DNA of 64,000 bases. It comes from Halichoerus grypus (Eukaryota; Chordata; Mammalia; Carnivora; Phocidae). Under the pieces are notes generated by a model, which was given only the letters and a program-made list of their open reading frames with translations, did not search any database and was not told the origin of the DNA. Location: assembly GCF_964656455.1 (NCBI RefSeq), contig NC_135725.1:53637688-53701687 (forward strand), read 5' to 3'. The translations under genes were made by a program, and so were the position numbers. Of this stretch, positions 11,171 through 22,791 are shown piece by piece (the first letter of the stretch is position 1; the number at the start of each line of letters is the position of its first letter).

Positions 11171-12616
11171 CTAACAGTTGTTTTATTTTGATTATATGCC
11201 ATGACATTTAACAAGATTGCAGTGACTAATGAAATCATAAAACAGGCCCTAAGACTTTGTATGTGTACATGTGCAAGAAATAGGAATGAGGAAGGCGGGT
11301 TTGTAAGACTCTGGCTAGTGGCTGCTATCCTTCCTAGGATTGCTGACAGACCCTCCATTACTGCAGATTGTCCCTATTTAACAGGCAGCTCTCATGCAGC
11401 CTGTTTGCAAAAATTACTTTGAATATACAATGCCAATTATAGGGGACTGCACATGTCAAGATTTTGACAGGTGTCTAGAGAGTTATGCAATTAATTTTAT
11501 TTATGCACTTCCTGCTTTAAATGCCCCTGAAAAGAAAATTAACTAATGCATCCTAAAAGGAACACTCATATTTACCTCTTCACCCCAAATTACTGCCACT
11601 CTTCCTCCCCACAAAAACGCTAGAGAAGGGAAGGGTGGGAGGAGAAAAGAAAGTGAAAGAAAAAAATACAGCTAAAGGGAAATAAGCTGATTCAGTAATG
11701 GAGTATAATACGGGATATAAAGTGGCAAAACCCTCTTGAAAGTTTTCAAGCTAGTCATTAGCTGCAAAAGTTAAAAAAAAAAAAAAGAAAAAAGCTTAGA
11801 GACTTTGACCAGTGCCAGAGAGGGCTGAGACGCCTGACACTTCCTTTGAATTCTCAGACAGCAGGGCATTTATTAGCATCTAGATATACAGATTTAATTA
11901 TGCCGCAATCACAATTTTACTGTCATTCTTCAAAACTGAGAAGAAACAGGCTTTCCTCTTATTCCTTTCTCAATGATGGTGTGATATAGCTTGGAGCGAT
12001 ATATAATGACCACACCACAAGTGCCTTCTTGGCATTTACACGATAATGATACTGTGCAATTAAATCATCCAATACTGTGTGATAAGCCCAGCCAAGATAA
12101 AGTTAGCTCACTAAATCAGAAAATAAATCTTCAAAATTAGACAAATACTTATACATATAATAGTATAATTGCTCTCATGTTCTCAAGAAAGATCTAAACC
12201 TCTTTTCATATTGCTTTTTACAGCAGGATAAAAATTCCACTCATTTATTCACTCATTTGATACATACGTCTTGAAACCTCTTATACGCATCACATTTTTT
12301 AAACTCAGATAAAATTAGTGGCCTATGTATTACCTATTAATTTCTTCAATGAAAAAAATGGTGGTAAAATCAACAACAGAATAATAGCATTATAAAATAC
12401 CTGGGTGATATTTATCTTCTAAGTGTCGATATTCACGTTTGAATTATCCAAAAGGCAAATATCCAATAACATCAAGAATGAGCCTGAAAATGCTTGGAGG
12501 TAGGGAGTGATGGAGACCTGGGGATATGTCTCCTCCTACCCTCCCTCAGCAGCTCCCCAGAAAAGCAACTATACTTGGGAGGAGGTCTTCAAATATATTT
12601 CTCTTTGAAATAACTT

Positions 12617-12620
<4 letters not shown>
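11171..12620. other. Unique DNA; candidate conserved non-coding block
   Basis: No gene. 11760-11795 is A-rich. Around 11930-12120 the sequence is repeat-free, complex and rich in homeodomain-like TAAT/ATTA cores (tatataatgacc, gtgcaattaaatcat), with the look of a conserved non-coding element. That is inference only. Confidence 0.3.
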
Positions 12621-12684
<64 letters not shown>

Positions 12685-12692
12685 CATACGTA
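12621..12692. repeat. Compound (CA)n(CT)n(CA)n microsatellite
   Basis: About 15 CA units, then about 8 CT units, then a second interrupted CA run before 'tacgtaaag'. Confidence 0.95.
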
Positions 12693-13559
12693 AAGTTGAC
12701 ATCAAACACAAATTTAGCTATGTTTGTATACTTCCAGAGCATGTAATTTCTGGGTTATTACATACTTGATATATGCTATAAATATATATTCCTTAAATCC
12801 TTAAAACCTTGGGTATATAATTATTTGAAGCTTCCATCTTCAAGAGGGAGTCTGAAAGAAGGTAAAGTGGGTGAATAGAAGGCTGATCAAGTGGTAGACA
12901 ACAGGTAGATTAAGACAATAGCATTGCCACAAATTTGCCACCTGAATGAAATCAGATGTTCCTCTTTTATTTGTTCCCTCAACTACTTACTTTTGCTTTC
13001 CTGGAACTGTCCCTCTGGGGGCTACACTTTATTCTTGGATCTTCCCTTGGTTGATTATCATTCCCTACCCTGGGAAGTCATGCCAAGAGTGAGAAGCTTG
13101 CCTTTGTTTTGCAAAGTGAAAGAGGAGCATTTGTGAAGGGGAGGTGGAAAGCAGAACTGGCAGACCATAAGTGGAATCTCATTTGGACCACTTTTAGGAA
13201 AGAGTCCATATGGAAGCTCAAGATTTGGAAGTTGTTTCCTTGCAAAACATCTGAATTTGTATATCATCTCTGCCACATAAGTTGTAGTATAACTATAACT
13301 GAGAAGCAAGTGCTGAGAAGCAAGGGGAATAGTGATGAGGGGTGGGGGTGGGGTACCAACTTGGGGATAGCATTCAATTACAAAAATAGCCAAAACCCAA
13401 AGAACTCTGCAGCAAGAATGCTGATTACATGGGCAAGGACTTCAGAAGTACCTGAGGATGGATCCTTGCCCCTCTTCTACCATTAACTAACTGTGCCATT
13501 ATGGAAAACATCATTTAATCTGTCTGAGACTGTCTCCTCATATTTACACATTCAAATGA
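12693..13559. other. Unassigned stretch, no gene
   Basis: Contains a 125-codon plus-strand frame (13109-13486) overlapped by a 111-codon minus-strand frame (13058-13393). Neither has a recognisable domain. Near 13480-13560 a weak MIR-like 'taactgtgccattatgg ... tctgtctgagactgtctcctcata' is visible. Confidence 0.35.
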
Positions 13560-13895
13560 AGTAGACTCTCCATGAAACATTTTTTGATCTTAGCCCCTTC
13601 TTCCTCCTCCAGTAAAACTGAGTGATTTTCTCCCCTGCTCTCTAGCCCTAAAACTTAAGTTTTATACTATTACACTTAAAAGGTATTTTGCCTAAGACTT
13701 AAGTTTTATAATGTTACACTTAAAAGCTATTTTTTGTGTGTGTTTTCATGTGGGGTTGTTTTTGTTTTTGTTTTTTACTTATTTTATTGATCTTCCCCCC
13801 TTAGAGAGTGAGCAACTGCCTTTTCCTTCCCTTCGCCTGAAACACAATGCATGAAAGAAGAGCTAAATAAATGTTTGCCGAGTGAGTAACTAGAA
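13560..13895 (+). mobile_element. L2 LINE 3' end with internal tandem duplication
   Basis: 'cagtaaaactgagtgattttctcccc' through 'agagagtgagcaactgcc' and 'gctaaataaatgtttgccgagtgag' match an L2 3' end. A 43-bp segment at 13647-13689 is repeated at 13691-13733 with a few substitutions (period 44). Confidence 0.65.
13647..13733. repeat. 44-bp tandem duplication (two copies)
   Basis: Copies 13647-13689 and 13691-13733 share 'acttaagttttata', 'gttacactt/attacactt' and 'tatttt'. About four differences separate them, so the duplication is not very recent. Confidence 0.85.
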
Positions 13896-14143
13896 TACAG
13901 TTCTTATACCTACACCTCAGTAGTTTAGGGGAATTAAATGAGATATTGTATGTAGACCATGGAGTTGAAAGTACCAGCAAGTATGTTCAAAAAAAGAAGA
14001 AGCATCAAGGGAGTGATAAAGAGAGTAATACTGCCATTGTAGTAGACAACCCAACCATGAGATATTTTAAGTATGAGGCACATACTAAGCATGCACTCTG
14101 CTAGTCAGAAGGTACACAAACTGTAGTATTAAGGGGCAAGATA

Positions 14144-14369
14144 GGGGCGCCTGGGTGGCTCAGTCACTTAAGCGTTTGCCTTCAGCTCAGATCATGATCC
14201 TGGGGTCCTGGGATTGAGCCCTGCATCGGGCTCCTTGCTCAGTGGGGAGCCTGCTTCTCCCTCTGCCTGCTGCTCCCCACTCCTTGTACTTTCTCTCTCT
14301 CTCTCTCTCTCAAACACACACACTCTCTCTCTCTGGAAATAAATAAAACCTTTATAAAGGTGAGGGAGT
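14144..14369 (+). mobile_element. Can-SINE, sense, with internal (CT)n(CA)n
   Basis: Head 'ggggcgcctgggtggctcag'. TSD gggcaagata at 14134-14143 and 14370-14379. The 3' CT-rich zone has expanded into a compound (TC)n(AC)n(TC)n tract at about 14292-14334. The tail has lost its pure poly-A. Confidence 0.94.
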
Positions 14370-14379
14370 GGGCAAGATA

Positions 14380-15994
14380 AAGAGCCAAGGAATCTCAGGC
14401 AGGGTCCTTGAGTGTCAATTCAACCAGTCGTTGTAGGGGGCATGTAGGGAGCATTCTCTGTAGCAGAACTGTAACTGAATAATAACTCCAGACTAGATTA
14501 TGGAGCTAGAAGAACACTGCATCCATAAGACATTAAGGCATTCTTCGGCTACTAGGGAAATAACCACAGATTTAAAATGTTCTCTAAAATAAAGATCCAA
14601 GGAGACATATTAAATATGAAAAAATAAAATTTAGTTTTGTCCTGTATGTAAATGAGGATAGACCGGATGAGGGGTTGGGTGAAAGGCAAGGGACAATAAG
14701 GAAAATCTTACAGGTAGTGTGGATTTGGATGCCGTTACCTAGGTATCAGAAATCTAAGAAGTCCACTTCGTGTAGTCTGTAGGTAAGTTTTATTTGGGTA
14801 GCCTGATGTGTTTTTTAAAAAGTTTACTCTGAATGTTTCCAAGCAGGGCCAGGACCTGAAGTCAGGATTCATTATTCCTATGGTCTCAATACTTGCCTTC
14901 TTCACACTATGAATGCATGAAAGATAGATGCCATAGCAAGGAGAGTTAAAAAAGTAACACATTTATGTATTGGCCTAGAAGAGGATCAACTTAAAGAAAA
15001 ACGGGGCTGGAGGAAGGTGGTCAGGAGAACAGAATAAAATGGGCAAGGTGAGATGGTTCAAAGTCTAGATACATAATATGTGGGTAACTACTACCGTGTT
15101 CTTTATTTAGGGCCCTGTGCTTCTTTTCGGGCTATGACTAACGTCCCAAAGGAGTCACAGTATGCCAAGCTTTCAATGGGTAGCACATTTACATAATGCA
15201 TCCTTAGGATGTATATCCCACCATGTATAATGGCTCAATGGCAATGGCTAAACAAGTGAAGCCTATTTATCTTTCACACAACATTCAGCAAAGAAACAAT
15301 CCTGGACTGCTCTGCTCTATAAATTAAGCCAGGAAGCCAGACTCCTTTTTTGTTGTTCTACCACCTTCAGATAGTTGCCCTGGTCTGCATGGTATAAGAT
15401 GTTCAGCAGAACATCCCATTCCACATTCATTTTCCAAGTTACTAGAGGAGAAGATGCATATCCACCCCATAAGGACATGACCAAGAAGTGGCACACATTA
15501 TTGTACTTCATATTGCATTGGCTACAATTTAGACACACAGCCAAACCTAGACACAAAGGAGACCAGAAACTTCATTCATAGTATCATTATATGCCCAGCT
15601 ATTGAACTGGGGAAAAAAATCTCTCATAGTCATTTTAACTGAGAAGGATAGTCAAACACTCAGCAGAATTGATGAAAATCAACAAACACATTGGTGAAAA
15701 ACAACAAGAATTTGCAGAAGATATGTGAGACTTTTTTTTTTTTTCCAGAAAATTTCTGAGTAGTTTACAGAGCAGATGAAATAAGCCTACTCTACTGATG
15801 CCTTTTAAAGTCTAACTCAGCAGGTGAGGGTGATTTAGTGTTAGGAAGCTTAAACAAAACAAATAGAAGCTGATTGTTCCCATATGTGCTTATGCTGTTG
15901 GCTGCCATAACACAAAACCTCTCATGAGTGAAAAACTGAATTACCCTAGGATTACGAAGTAGCTGGAGTGGTTGCACACCGACATGGTGCCAAG
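14380..15994. other. Unique non-coding DNA
   Basis: No gene recognised. Small frames on both strands (63-79 codons) lack domains. A T-run lies at 15732-15744. Confidence 0.45.
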
Positions 15995-16175
15995 ATTGTG
16001 TCCTGGCCCTATCATTGCCTAACTTCAGAACTTGATGAGACAGTAACTTCTATAAATCTCTTTTTATCAATCTGTAGAATGGGGATATTAACTACTGAGA
16101 AGGACTAGAATTAAGATTTGATAAACTAATGCATATGAAAGCTACTGGTTATTAGAAGGTTTTCAATAAGCATCA
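15995..16175 (+). mobile_element. MIR, sense, diverged
   Basis: 'ttgcctaacttcagaacttgatgagac' then 'tctttttatcaatctgtagaatggggatattaac' gives the MIR order (last bases of the tRNA-like half, then 'catctgtaaaatggggataat'). Confidence 0.55.
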
Positions 16176-16657
16176 GCCAAATCAGAACCCCAATTGTTAT
16201 GAACTAAGACAGTATTTATTTACTTAACCCTTATTTGTTCTATCAACTTCTTATATGTTAATGGAATCCAAATCTTTGCAAAGTCACTCTATTGGCAAAT
16301 AAGTGCAGAGAATCATTATTGAAGCTCAACTGTTTCTTACTGTCTTAACTGTTAGTGAAGTTGTTCAATTTGACCTACAACAATAATACTTCAGAATGAG
16401 ATTGTGTAAAACTTAAAGCTTCAAGAAAGAAAAATAATAAGCCTCAGTTAATGGCATATACCAGGATTGTATAAATTGTGGGTGTTAGGACCCACCCCCA
16501 CCTTGTTTTATGGAAGTAAGATCCTGACAACAACATCCTGTACCTTATATATTTAATAAGCTCTCCAGGTTATTGTAAATACTTCAAAGCTTGAGAACGA
16601 ATGGCCCAGAAATTCAAATACGATAAAGGCACACAACCAAACAGGTAATACGAACAA

Positions 16658-16777
16658 ACCGAAATGCTGCTGATTATTAGCCAATAGAGAAGCAAGACTC
16701 AGTAAGCACGAAGGCTGTCCAGAGAATGCTTTACAGCCTCCCAAGGTGTCAGTCACTGTTCAATAACCCAAGCAAAT
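16658..16777. repeat. Local duplication, copy 1 (120 bp)
   Basis: From 'accgaaatgctgctgattat' to 'aacccaagcaaat'. The same 120 bp recurs at 17685-17804 in the same orientation, 1,027 bp downstream. By direct reading only two bases differ (T/C at 16716 vs 17743; C/G at 16761 vs 17788). Flanks are unrelated and no poly-A, inverted repeat or known TE signature is present. Confidence 0.95.
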
Positions 16778-17009
16778 ACCTCATGATATAAGGTAAAAGT
16801 CTGTTTTCCTTGGCCTGATAATTAGTGAATAGAATGCTTATTTTTTCTGGCGAGGCATTAAGTTCAGGCTGAGGCTTCCTTTTGAGTCACCCCAATCCTT
16901 TGAATCAATTCCATCCTTAATCTGGAAGATCCCAAAAAGTTGTTGATGAATATCTGGGGCATTCACATGTTAATCAAACCTCCTAGCAGATCTACATATA
17001 TAGCTAATG

Positions 17010-17190
17010 GTATGTCATTAGTGATGTTCTAAGTAGTAGGGGATGTACACATATTCTTTGTAATCCTCAAATGTCTGCAATGTAACTGTTATGATCCTCA
17101 CATTACAATGAGAATATTGAGATTAAAAGAGGATAGGAACTCACTATCTTAGAGTTAGTAAGACATGAAGCAAATATAGGGTTATTTCAG
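17010..17190 (-). mobile_element. MIR fragment, antisense
   Basis: 'aactgttatgatcctcacattacaatgagaatattgagattaaaagaggataggaactcac' is spaced like the reverse MIR core 'ctattattatccccattttacagatgaggaaactgaggc'. Diverged. Confidence 0.5.
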
Positions 17191-17684
17191 AGAAAAGGCA
17201 AAGAGAAAGGAGGCCCTACGTGACAAAAATACTATCCCTAAGAAACAACAAAACCTTTTTAAACCAGGACAAAGCTGGATGTAAAGCGGAAACTTGGAAT
17301 TGTTTGTTTAGGAGCTTCTGTCCAAATGCAAAACTCCTGAATGGAAAAGTAATGCAGCATAGGAGGGACATGGACAATTTTGCAGGTGTTTTTAAAATGC
17401 AAACTAATCGAAAATAGTTTAAGACTGGCCTAGATTCCCTTCCCATGGTGCTGTGGGGGAAGCCTTTGTCTATTTATGCTGGAGATTCTAGCCTCATATC
17501 TTCATTGCATTCTTTAATTTTATAGGCTTTTACTGCACCATCAAAAAGTGAAAACACATTGGGACTTGAGGATGGTTGAAGGCTTCTTCTCAGAATCTCA
17601 CATTGAAAATTGGCTTTTTTTTTTTCCATTTCACAACACAGAGTTAAAATGTAATCTTCAACTGCAGGCATGGTATCTGCTCCC

Positions 17685-17804
17685 ACCGAAATGCTGCTGA
17701 TTATTAGCCAATAGAGAAGCAAGACTCAGTAAGCACGAAGGCCGTCCAGAGAATGCTTTACAGCCTCCCAAGGTGTCAGTCACTGTTGAATAACCCAAGC
17801 AAAT
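17685..17804. repeat. Local duplication, copy 2 (120 bp)
   Basis: Partner of 16658-16777, with sharp edges: 'tatctgctccc' before and 'ctgactcacaggg' after, neither found next to copy 1. No target-site duplication is evident, so an L1-type insertion is unlikely. The between-copy interval (16778-17684) includes a MIR remnant and unique DNA. Confidence 0.95.
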
Positions 17805-18184
17805 CTGACTCACAGGGACACAGTGGTTATCTGGTTTGCAATCACTAGAGGAAATTTGTTTGAAAACGTTCAGGTAGGATAGTTAGATCAACTAAATCTA
17901 ATGGTTCTTTTGAGTGTCTAGAACAAAACAGCCTGCATTCTGCCATTTATAAATGAATGCACTTAATTGCCCTGGAATTCTGAAGTTTTCAATCCGCAAT
18001 CTACAACTGCCCCAAATAAATGTCTTCTACACAAATAAAATACACTTGAGCCTAAATTTATGTAATGTTGAACGGAGAGAATCTTTCATATAAACATTTA
18101 TTTAACTACAAATCTTCATGTATAGACTTAAAACAAAATAATGACTTATGTTTTAATAGTTGTTACATCATTAGGTCTTTGATA
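17805..18184. other. Unique AT-rich DNA
   Basis: No repeat or gene recognised; the 86-codon frame at 18065-18325 has no domain. Confidence 0.45.
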
Positions 18185-18320
18185 AGGCTTCTATTTAATG
18201 AATACATATTCTGTGCCAGGCAGAATTGTAGGTGCTTTCCATTTATTATGTCTTATTTACAACCTCATGATATAAGTAAAAAAAGGGAAATGAGACTCAA
18301 GTTATTCGAGTTGTATGCCC
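18185..18320 (-). mobile_element. MIR-type fragment, antisense
   Basis: 'tgaatacatattctgtgccaggcag ... tatgtcttatttacaacctcatgata' followed by 'gggaaatgagactcaag' matches reverse MIR spacing. Confidence 0.55.
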
Positions 18321-18704
18321 GTTAGCAATAAAGAAAGAATTAGTACTAGTTCCATTAAACTATGTCATCAGCCACGACAGGGTTTTTGTATAGGGGAAGC
18401 CTGCCACAGATTTTCATTTTACAGCAAAGGTGAATGGGAAAATTATAACACACATTTTCCTGTGTCAGCTTTTCTATAACTTTCAATTTCTTCATAACAC
18501 CATCATCGAAGTAACTACTCAAATGATTTACAGAAATCTTTCTCTTTTCAAGAGTAGTAAAAATATAAAGGAAATTCCTTCACATCGGTTTTCTATCTGA
18601 GGGAAGGCAATTACAACTCTTTTTTAAATTACATTTTAAAACTTGAGGGTCTTTCCCTCAACCTATATTACTTCTTTGGCTCCTCACCTAACACAAAAGC
18701 TAGG

Positions 18705-18890
18705 GGCAGCATGGAAGGAGAAAGTGGAGCGTATAGGAAAGTCACTCTTGTGCCATTTACTAGCGACATGATCTTGGACAAGGTTTTACTTTTTCTGTAC
18801 TTCCATCTTCCACATCTGTACTGTGAGGGCAATAATATCTATTCCTGGGGCTGTTGTGTTGACATACTGACTAATGTAAATATTGTATGT
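18705..18890 (+). mobile_element. MIR, sense
   Basis: 'tgccatttactagcgacatgatcttggacaagg' and 'catctgtactgtgagggcaataatatctattcctgggg' reproduce the MIR core and 3' half in order. Confidence 0.7.
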
Positions 18891-19072
18891 ATACATAGTG
18901 AGAAATTAATAACAAATTTGAGTTCCTTATTGTATCCTACTCCTCCAAGGAGCCAGAGAATGATTATTACATGCAAAATAATACCAAAAAAAAGTTGTTT
19001 TTGAATCTCAAACTTGTGCATTGGGTTTTTGTAAACCTTTGTCATTTTTTTCATAATTTTTTATTTACACAT

Positions 19073-19099
19073 CATACACACACACACACACACACACAA
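19073..19099. repeat. (CA)n microsatellite
   Basis: Alternating CA from 'catacacaca' to 'cacacaagc'. Confidence 0.95.
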
Positions 19100-20501
19100 G
19101 CACATTCCTCATCACATTCTCCAAAGGCCAACATATTAAGAATCATTGCATCTTACCAGAACATGAAGCAATTTCAACATCGATGTTCCAACTTCATTTG
19201 GGATACTTCACATATAAGACTTCTACATCTTGAAACCATCTCCGAACAGATTCCCTAAATGAAATGAAACAAAAACTCTTAGGAACATAGAAGAAAATTT
19301 AACTCCTTCCAATAGTACTCATTTCAAATTCCTCATGTTATTTTCCATCTGACTGCTTTTGCTCTAATTCTCAAAAAAAAAAAAAAATCACATATGTATT
19401 TCCAGGCTATAGATCCACAATCCCATCTGATGTATCCATCCCTGATGACACTATTGCTTGTATTTTCAGAAAATGAATTTCATTATATTTGTTTTTGTAA
19501 GTCAATGGGCATTTTTAAATAGATATTAGAAAATAACAACTAGGGTATAAGACAATTTCTACATCAAAATGAGTATTTTCAGTTATCTGTTTCAAAACCA
19601 ATGATCTAACTATCAATATATAGCATGTAGAAGAAAGAAAGTCTGAGAGCCAACAAGTTGTAGCAAGTATGTCAGAGAAAGAAAAATAAATTGAATATTA
19701 GGACTTTTTTCTTCTTAGGATGCTTGTAGATGTCCTTCTAAAAGATGAATACATAAAATAAAACCATCATATGATTTTGAAACATATTTACTCATTGCCT
19801 TTAATCACTTTAATTATTATGAAAAACATAATTTCATATATAATCATTATATATATATTCATATTCTAGCCTTGACAATTTTGCAAACTGAAACTCATTC
19901 ATAAATTTCCCAGGTATGCCCTCTTGCAAAAATTTAGCAATTTTAATGGTTGTTATTTTTAGCTTTCTCTCTCACTCTCTCTGTCTCTCTCACACACACA
20001 TACCTTAGAAGTCAAATTTATTGCAAAAAATTACACTGCAATCACACAGAATACAATGAAATCACATTTATTCATCAGCCCAAGTCTATCCCTTTAATAG
20101 CTATGTTGGTTTCATTACAATAGAATCCTCCACAAAAAAAGTTAAATAAAATCTTGGTTATGCAAATCACACTAATGAAAACACTGGAAACTTGATTGTG
20201 TGAAACATCTCAAGCTTAAGGAGGCATGTCAGAGTGATCAATTTTAAATTAGTCACTTTAGAACACATTCTGTTGCTTCACTCTCCTGGCGGCTTCCCGA
20301 TTTCAAGTTCTGCAAAAACAGTAATTACAATTGTACTGGATGGCACAAGTGAGTCTCTCTTCCTGAAAACTGGATATGAAAATGAGTCCGCTGGGTTTAC
20401 CAAATAATATCGACATCTCAAGTCCTCTTAATAGGTTCACTTCAGGTACAGACTTTAAACAAAGAGGGCCGCTCTAATTTCCCTCTCAATAGAGTCCAGG
20501 T
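19100..20501. other. Unique non-coding DNA
   Basis: AT-rich, with A-runs near 19372-19387 and a (CT)n(CA)n patch near 19971-20002. From about 20180 to 20500 the sequence is more complex and repeat-free and ends in a consensus-like 5' splice-site string (cag|gtaaga, junction at 20500/20501). No acceptor or frame supports an exon. Confidence 0.35.
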
Positions 20502-20519
20502 AAGAATTCTGTCTGTTTT

Positions 20520-20722
20520 GGGGGCACCTGGGTGGCTCAGTCAGTTAAGTGTCTGCCTTTGGCTCAGGTCATGATCCCAGGGTCCTGGGATCGAGCCCCG
20601 CATCAGGCTCCCTGCTCAGCAGAGCAGGGAGCCTGCTTCTCCCTCTCCCTCTGCCTGCCGCTCTGCCTACTTGTGATTCCTCTGTGTCAAATAAATAAAT
20701 AAAATCTTTAAAAAAAAAAAAA
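20520..20722 (+). mobile_element. Can-SINE, sense, 18-bp TSD
   Basis: 'ggggcacctgggtggctcag' head and long poly-A. TSD aagaattctgtctgtttt at 20502-20519 and 20723-20740, perfect. A small internal duplication (ctcagcagagcagggagcc) occurs near 20614-20632. Confidence 0.96.
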
Positions 20723-21361
20723 AAGAATTCTGTCTGTTTTTAAGCTACTATCTTCTAGCCCTCAAACCAGCTTCTGTATTCTGCATTGAGATTTTGGGGC
20801 TCGGTCTCTGCACACCCCGTTTCTTTTTTGCCAGCTGACTTCTTGTTAGGTTCTGTAATAGGGGCCACTGGAGAGAGGTTGAGGGGCAGGAGAAAGGGGA
20901 AAAAGGACTTACTCCTTCATGTTCATTGGCTGTCAGTATTGTCTTAGGAATCATCCTTTTACTGTGTTAGCAGAAATCAGTTTCTCTCTCTAGATTTTTG
21001 GGCCCTTCCGGAACCAGTTCATTCTGTCATCTGAGAGATGTCAGCCCTGGGCTGCTGGCTTTTCCTCCTGAGAGTTCCTGAGTTTGAGCTGCCTACAGCT
21101 CTCCACTGGAGCTCCTCAGATCCCAACACTGGCTGCTAAGCACCACCTCCAAGGGTGGCCCTTAGAATTGCAGGGTCCCTCTCCCAGGCTCCTCATAGCC
21201 CGATTCTTTCTTTGATTTCCCAAGCCCTAAGGGTGGAGCTGCTTCCTGCGGCCACATCTCTGTATTACCTCAGGGCCTCCCTTTGCCTCTTCCTGTTCTC
21301 CAGCAGCTACCCAAACTATTCTTTATATTACTTTTTTCTTTGCTAAAAAACAATAGGTGTT

Positions 21362-21560
21362 GGGGTGCCTTAGTGGCTCAGTCAGTTAAGTGTCTGTCTG
21401 GCTCAGGTCATGATCCCAGAGTCCTGGGATTGAGCCCCTTGTCTGGCTCCCTGCTCCGCTGGGAGCCTGCTTCTCCCTCTCCTTCTGCCCCTCCCCCCGG
21501 CTCATGCTCTTTCTCTCAAATAAATAAATAAAACCTTAAAAAAAAAAAAAAAAAAAAAAA
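21362..21560 (+). mobile_element. Can-SINE, sense, in LTR
   Basis: 'ggggtgccttagtggctcag', 'catgatcccagagtcctggg', long poly-A to 21560. The host string 'aggtgttgg' before it (21355-21363) recurs at 21562-21570 as a probable TSD. Confidence 0.92.
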
Positions 21561-21568
21561 CAGGTGTT

Positions 21569-21779
21569 GGGGCACCTGGGTGGCTCAGTCCATTAAGCTT
21601 CCAACTCCTGGTTTCGGCTCAGGTCATGATCTTATGGGTCTTGGAATCAAGCACCACTTTGGGGCTCTGTGCTCAGTGAGGAGTCTGCTTAAAGACTGTC
21701 TCCCTCTGCCCCGGCCCCTGCCTCTACTTGCGTGTGCACAAGCGCTCTCTTTCTCACTCTCTAACAAATACATAAATCT

Positions 21780-21820
<41 letters not shown>

Positions 21821-21834
21821 ATCTTAAAAAAAAA
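21569..21834 (+). mobile_element. Can-SINE, sense, older subfamily
   Basis: 'ggcacctgggtggctcag', then the variant body 'ccaactcctggtttcggctc' and 'catgatcttatgggtcttgg'. The tail is an (AAAT)n microsatellite at about 21781-21822. It abuts the preceding SINE, so two SINEs landed at the same A-rich or TSD edge. Confidence 0.9.
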
Positions 21835-22044
21835 CCAAAAACAAAAGAGGTAGTTTCTGTTTTCCTGACTGTCTGTGTTACAGAATGTATGTTTTATTTT
21901 TAGGTTGGAGGTGAGGAGGGTAGAGAAAGGGGAAAAGAGAAAGAATGAAGAACCTAACATTCTTTGAGATACTTTCCATTTATTGTATTATTTAATATCC
22001 AAAAAGGCCTATGAAACAGGTGTGGTTACCACAATTTACATTAA

Positions 22045-22215
22045 TAAAAAGAGTGATAATATTTATTGAGTTCTTACATTGTGTCGTCATCTTAACATAT
22101 ATTCATCTATTTAATAATCATAAACTTTCTGAAAAGGGAATACATTAGATCTACTTTATGGATGGACAATTGAAGTTGAAGACAAATTACATGTCACATT
22201 TTAGATATCTAATGA
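22045..22215 (-). mobile_element. MIR-type fragment, antisense
   Basis: 'tttattgagttcttacattgtgt ... tttatggatggacaattgaagttgaagac' keeps reverse MIR spacing; diverged. Confidence 0.55.
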
Positions 22216-22791
22216 GCCCCTGAACTATAATGTAAACAGTGTGCCTGAGCCCCAACCCAATGGTTATGCACATCTTCAGATTGAGTTTAATAACACAGCA
22301 CCAAAAAAAAAAAAAAATACATTTGTTAATATCACTACCAGTCTCATCAGAAGTATCGTGAAGTTGTCAAGTGTGGGGTGGCATACGAAAGATTTTCAAA
22401 ATTTTAATTTTCACTTGAAAGCTCTAATTTGTTCATTAGCAACAAACAGAAATACAAAATGACTATTTTCCTTAAAGTGACAAGATCGCTTTGTTTATTT
22501 TGAGAAATATATACCAAATACCTAAGTCTCAGTAACTCCAGTTTGACTATAAATCAAATGTTCACATTAAAATGATGGTAAGTGAAAAAGTGGTTGGTTC
22601 AGCTTGCAATTCAACCCATCACACAAGTCTTTTGCTTGAGACAACATCCTTCAGTTTGCAGCAAAAGTGACATGCATACTTCACATGTGAACACACAGAA
22701 TATTAAAAAGATATTTATTCAGAGGGTGTTATAAAAATAATAATCTATACTACGTCATCAAGGTTACTGTTAGGTGAACAGGCTTTTTTCC

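Larger units (their letters stand above)
20745..21884 (+). mobile_element. ERV/MaLR-type LTR split by two SINEs
   Basis: 'ccagctgacttcttgttaggttctgtaat', 'ggggccactggagagagg', 'gatgtcagccctgggctgctgg' and 'ctctccactggagctcctcag' belong to a familiar mammalian LTR. Its last 30-odd bases (tttctgttttcctgactg ... gttaca) reappear at about 21850-21883 beyond the two SINEs, which shows the LTR was interrupted. Exact family not named with certainty. Confidence 0.65.

Noticed and set aside
13109..13486. 125-codon frame
   Set aside because: No domain, an equally long antisense frame overlaps, and part of it touches a MIR-like segment.
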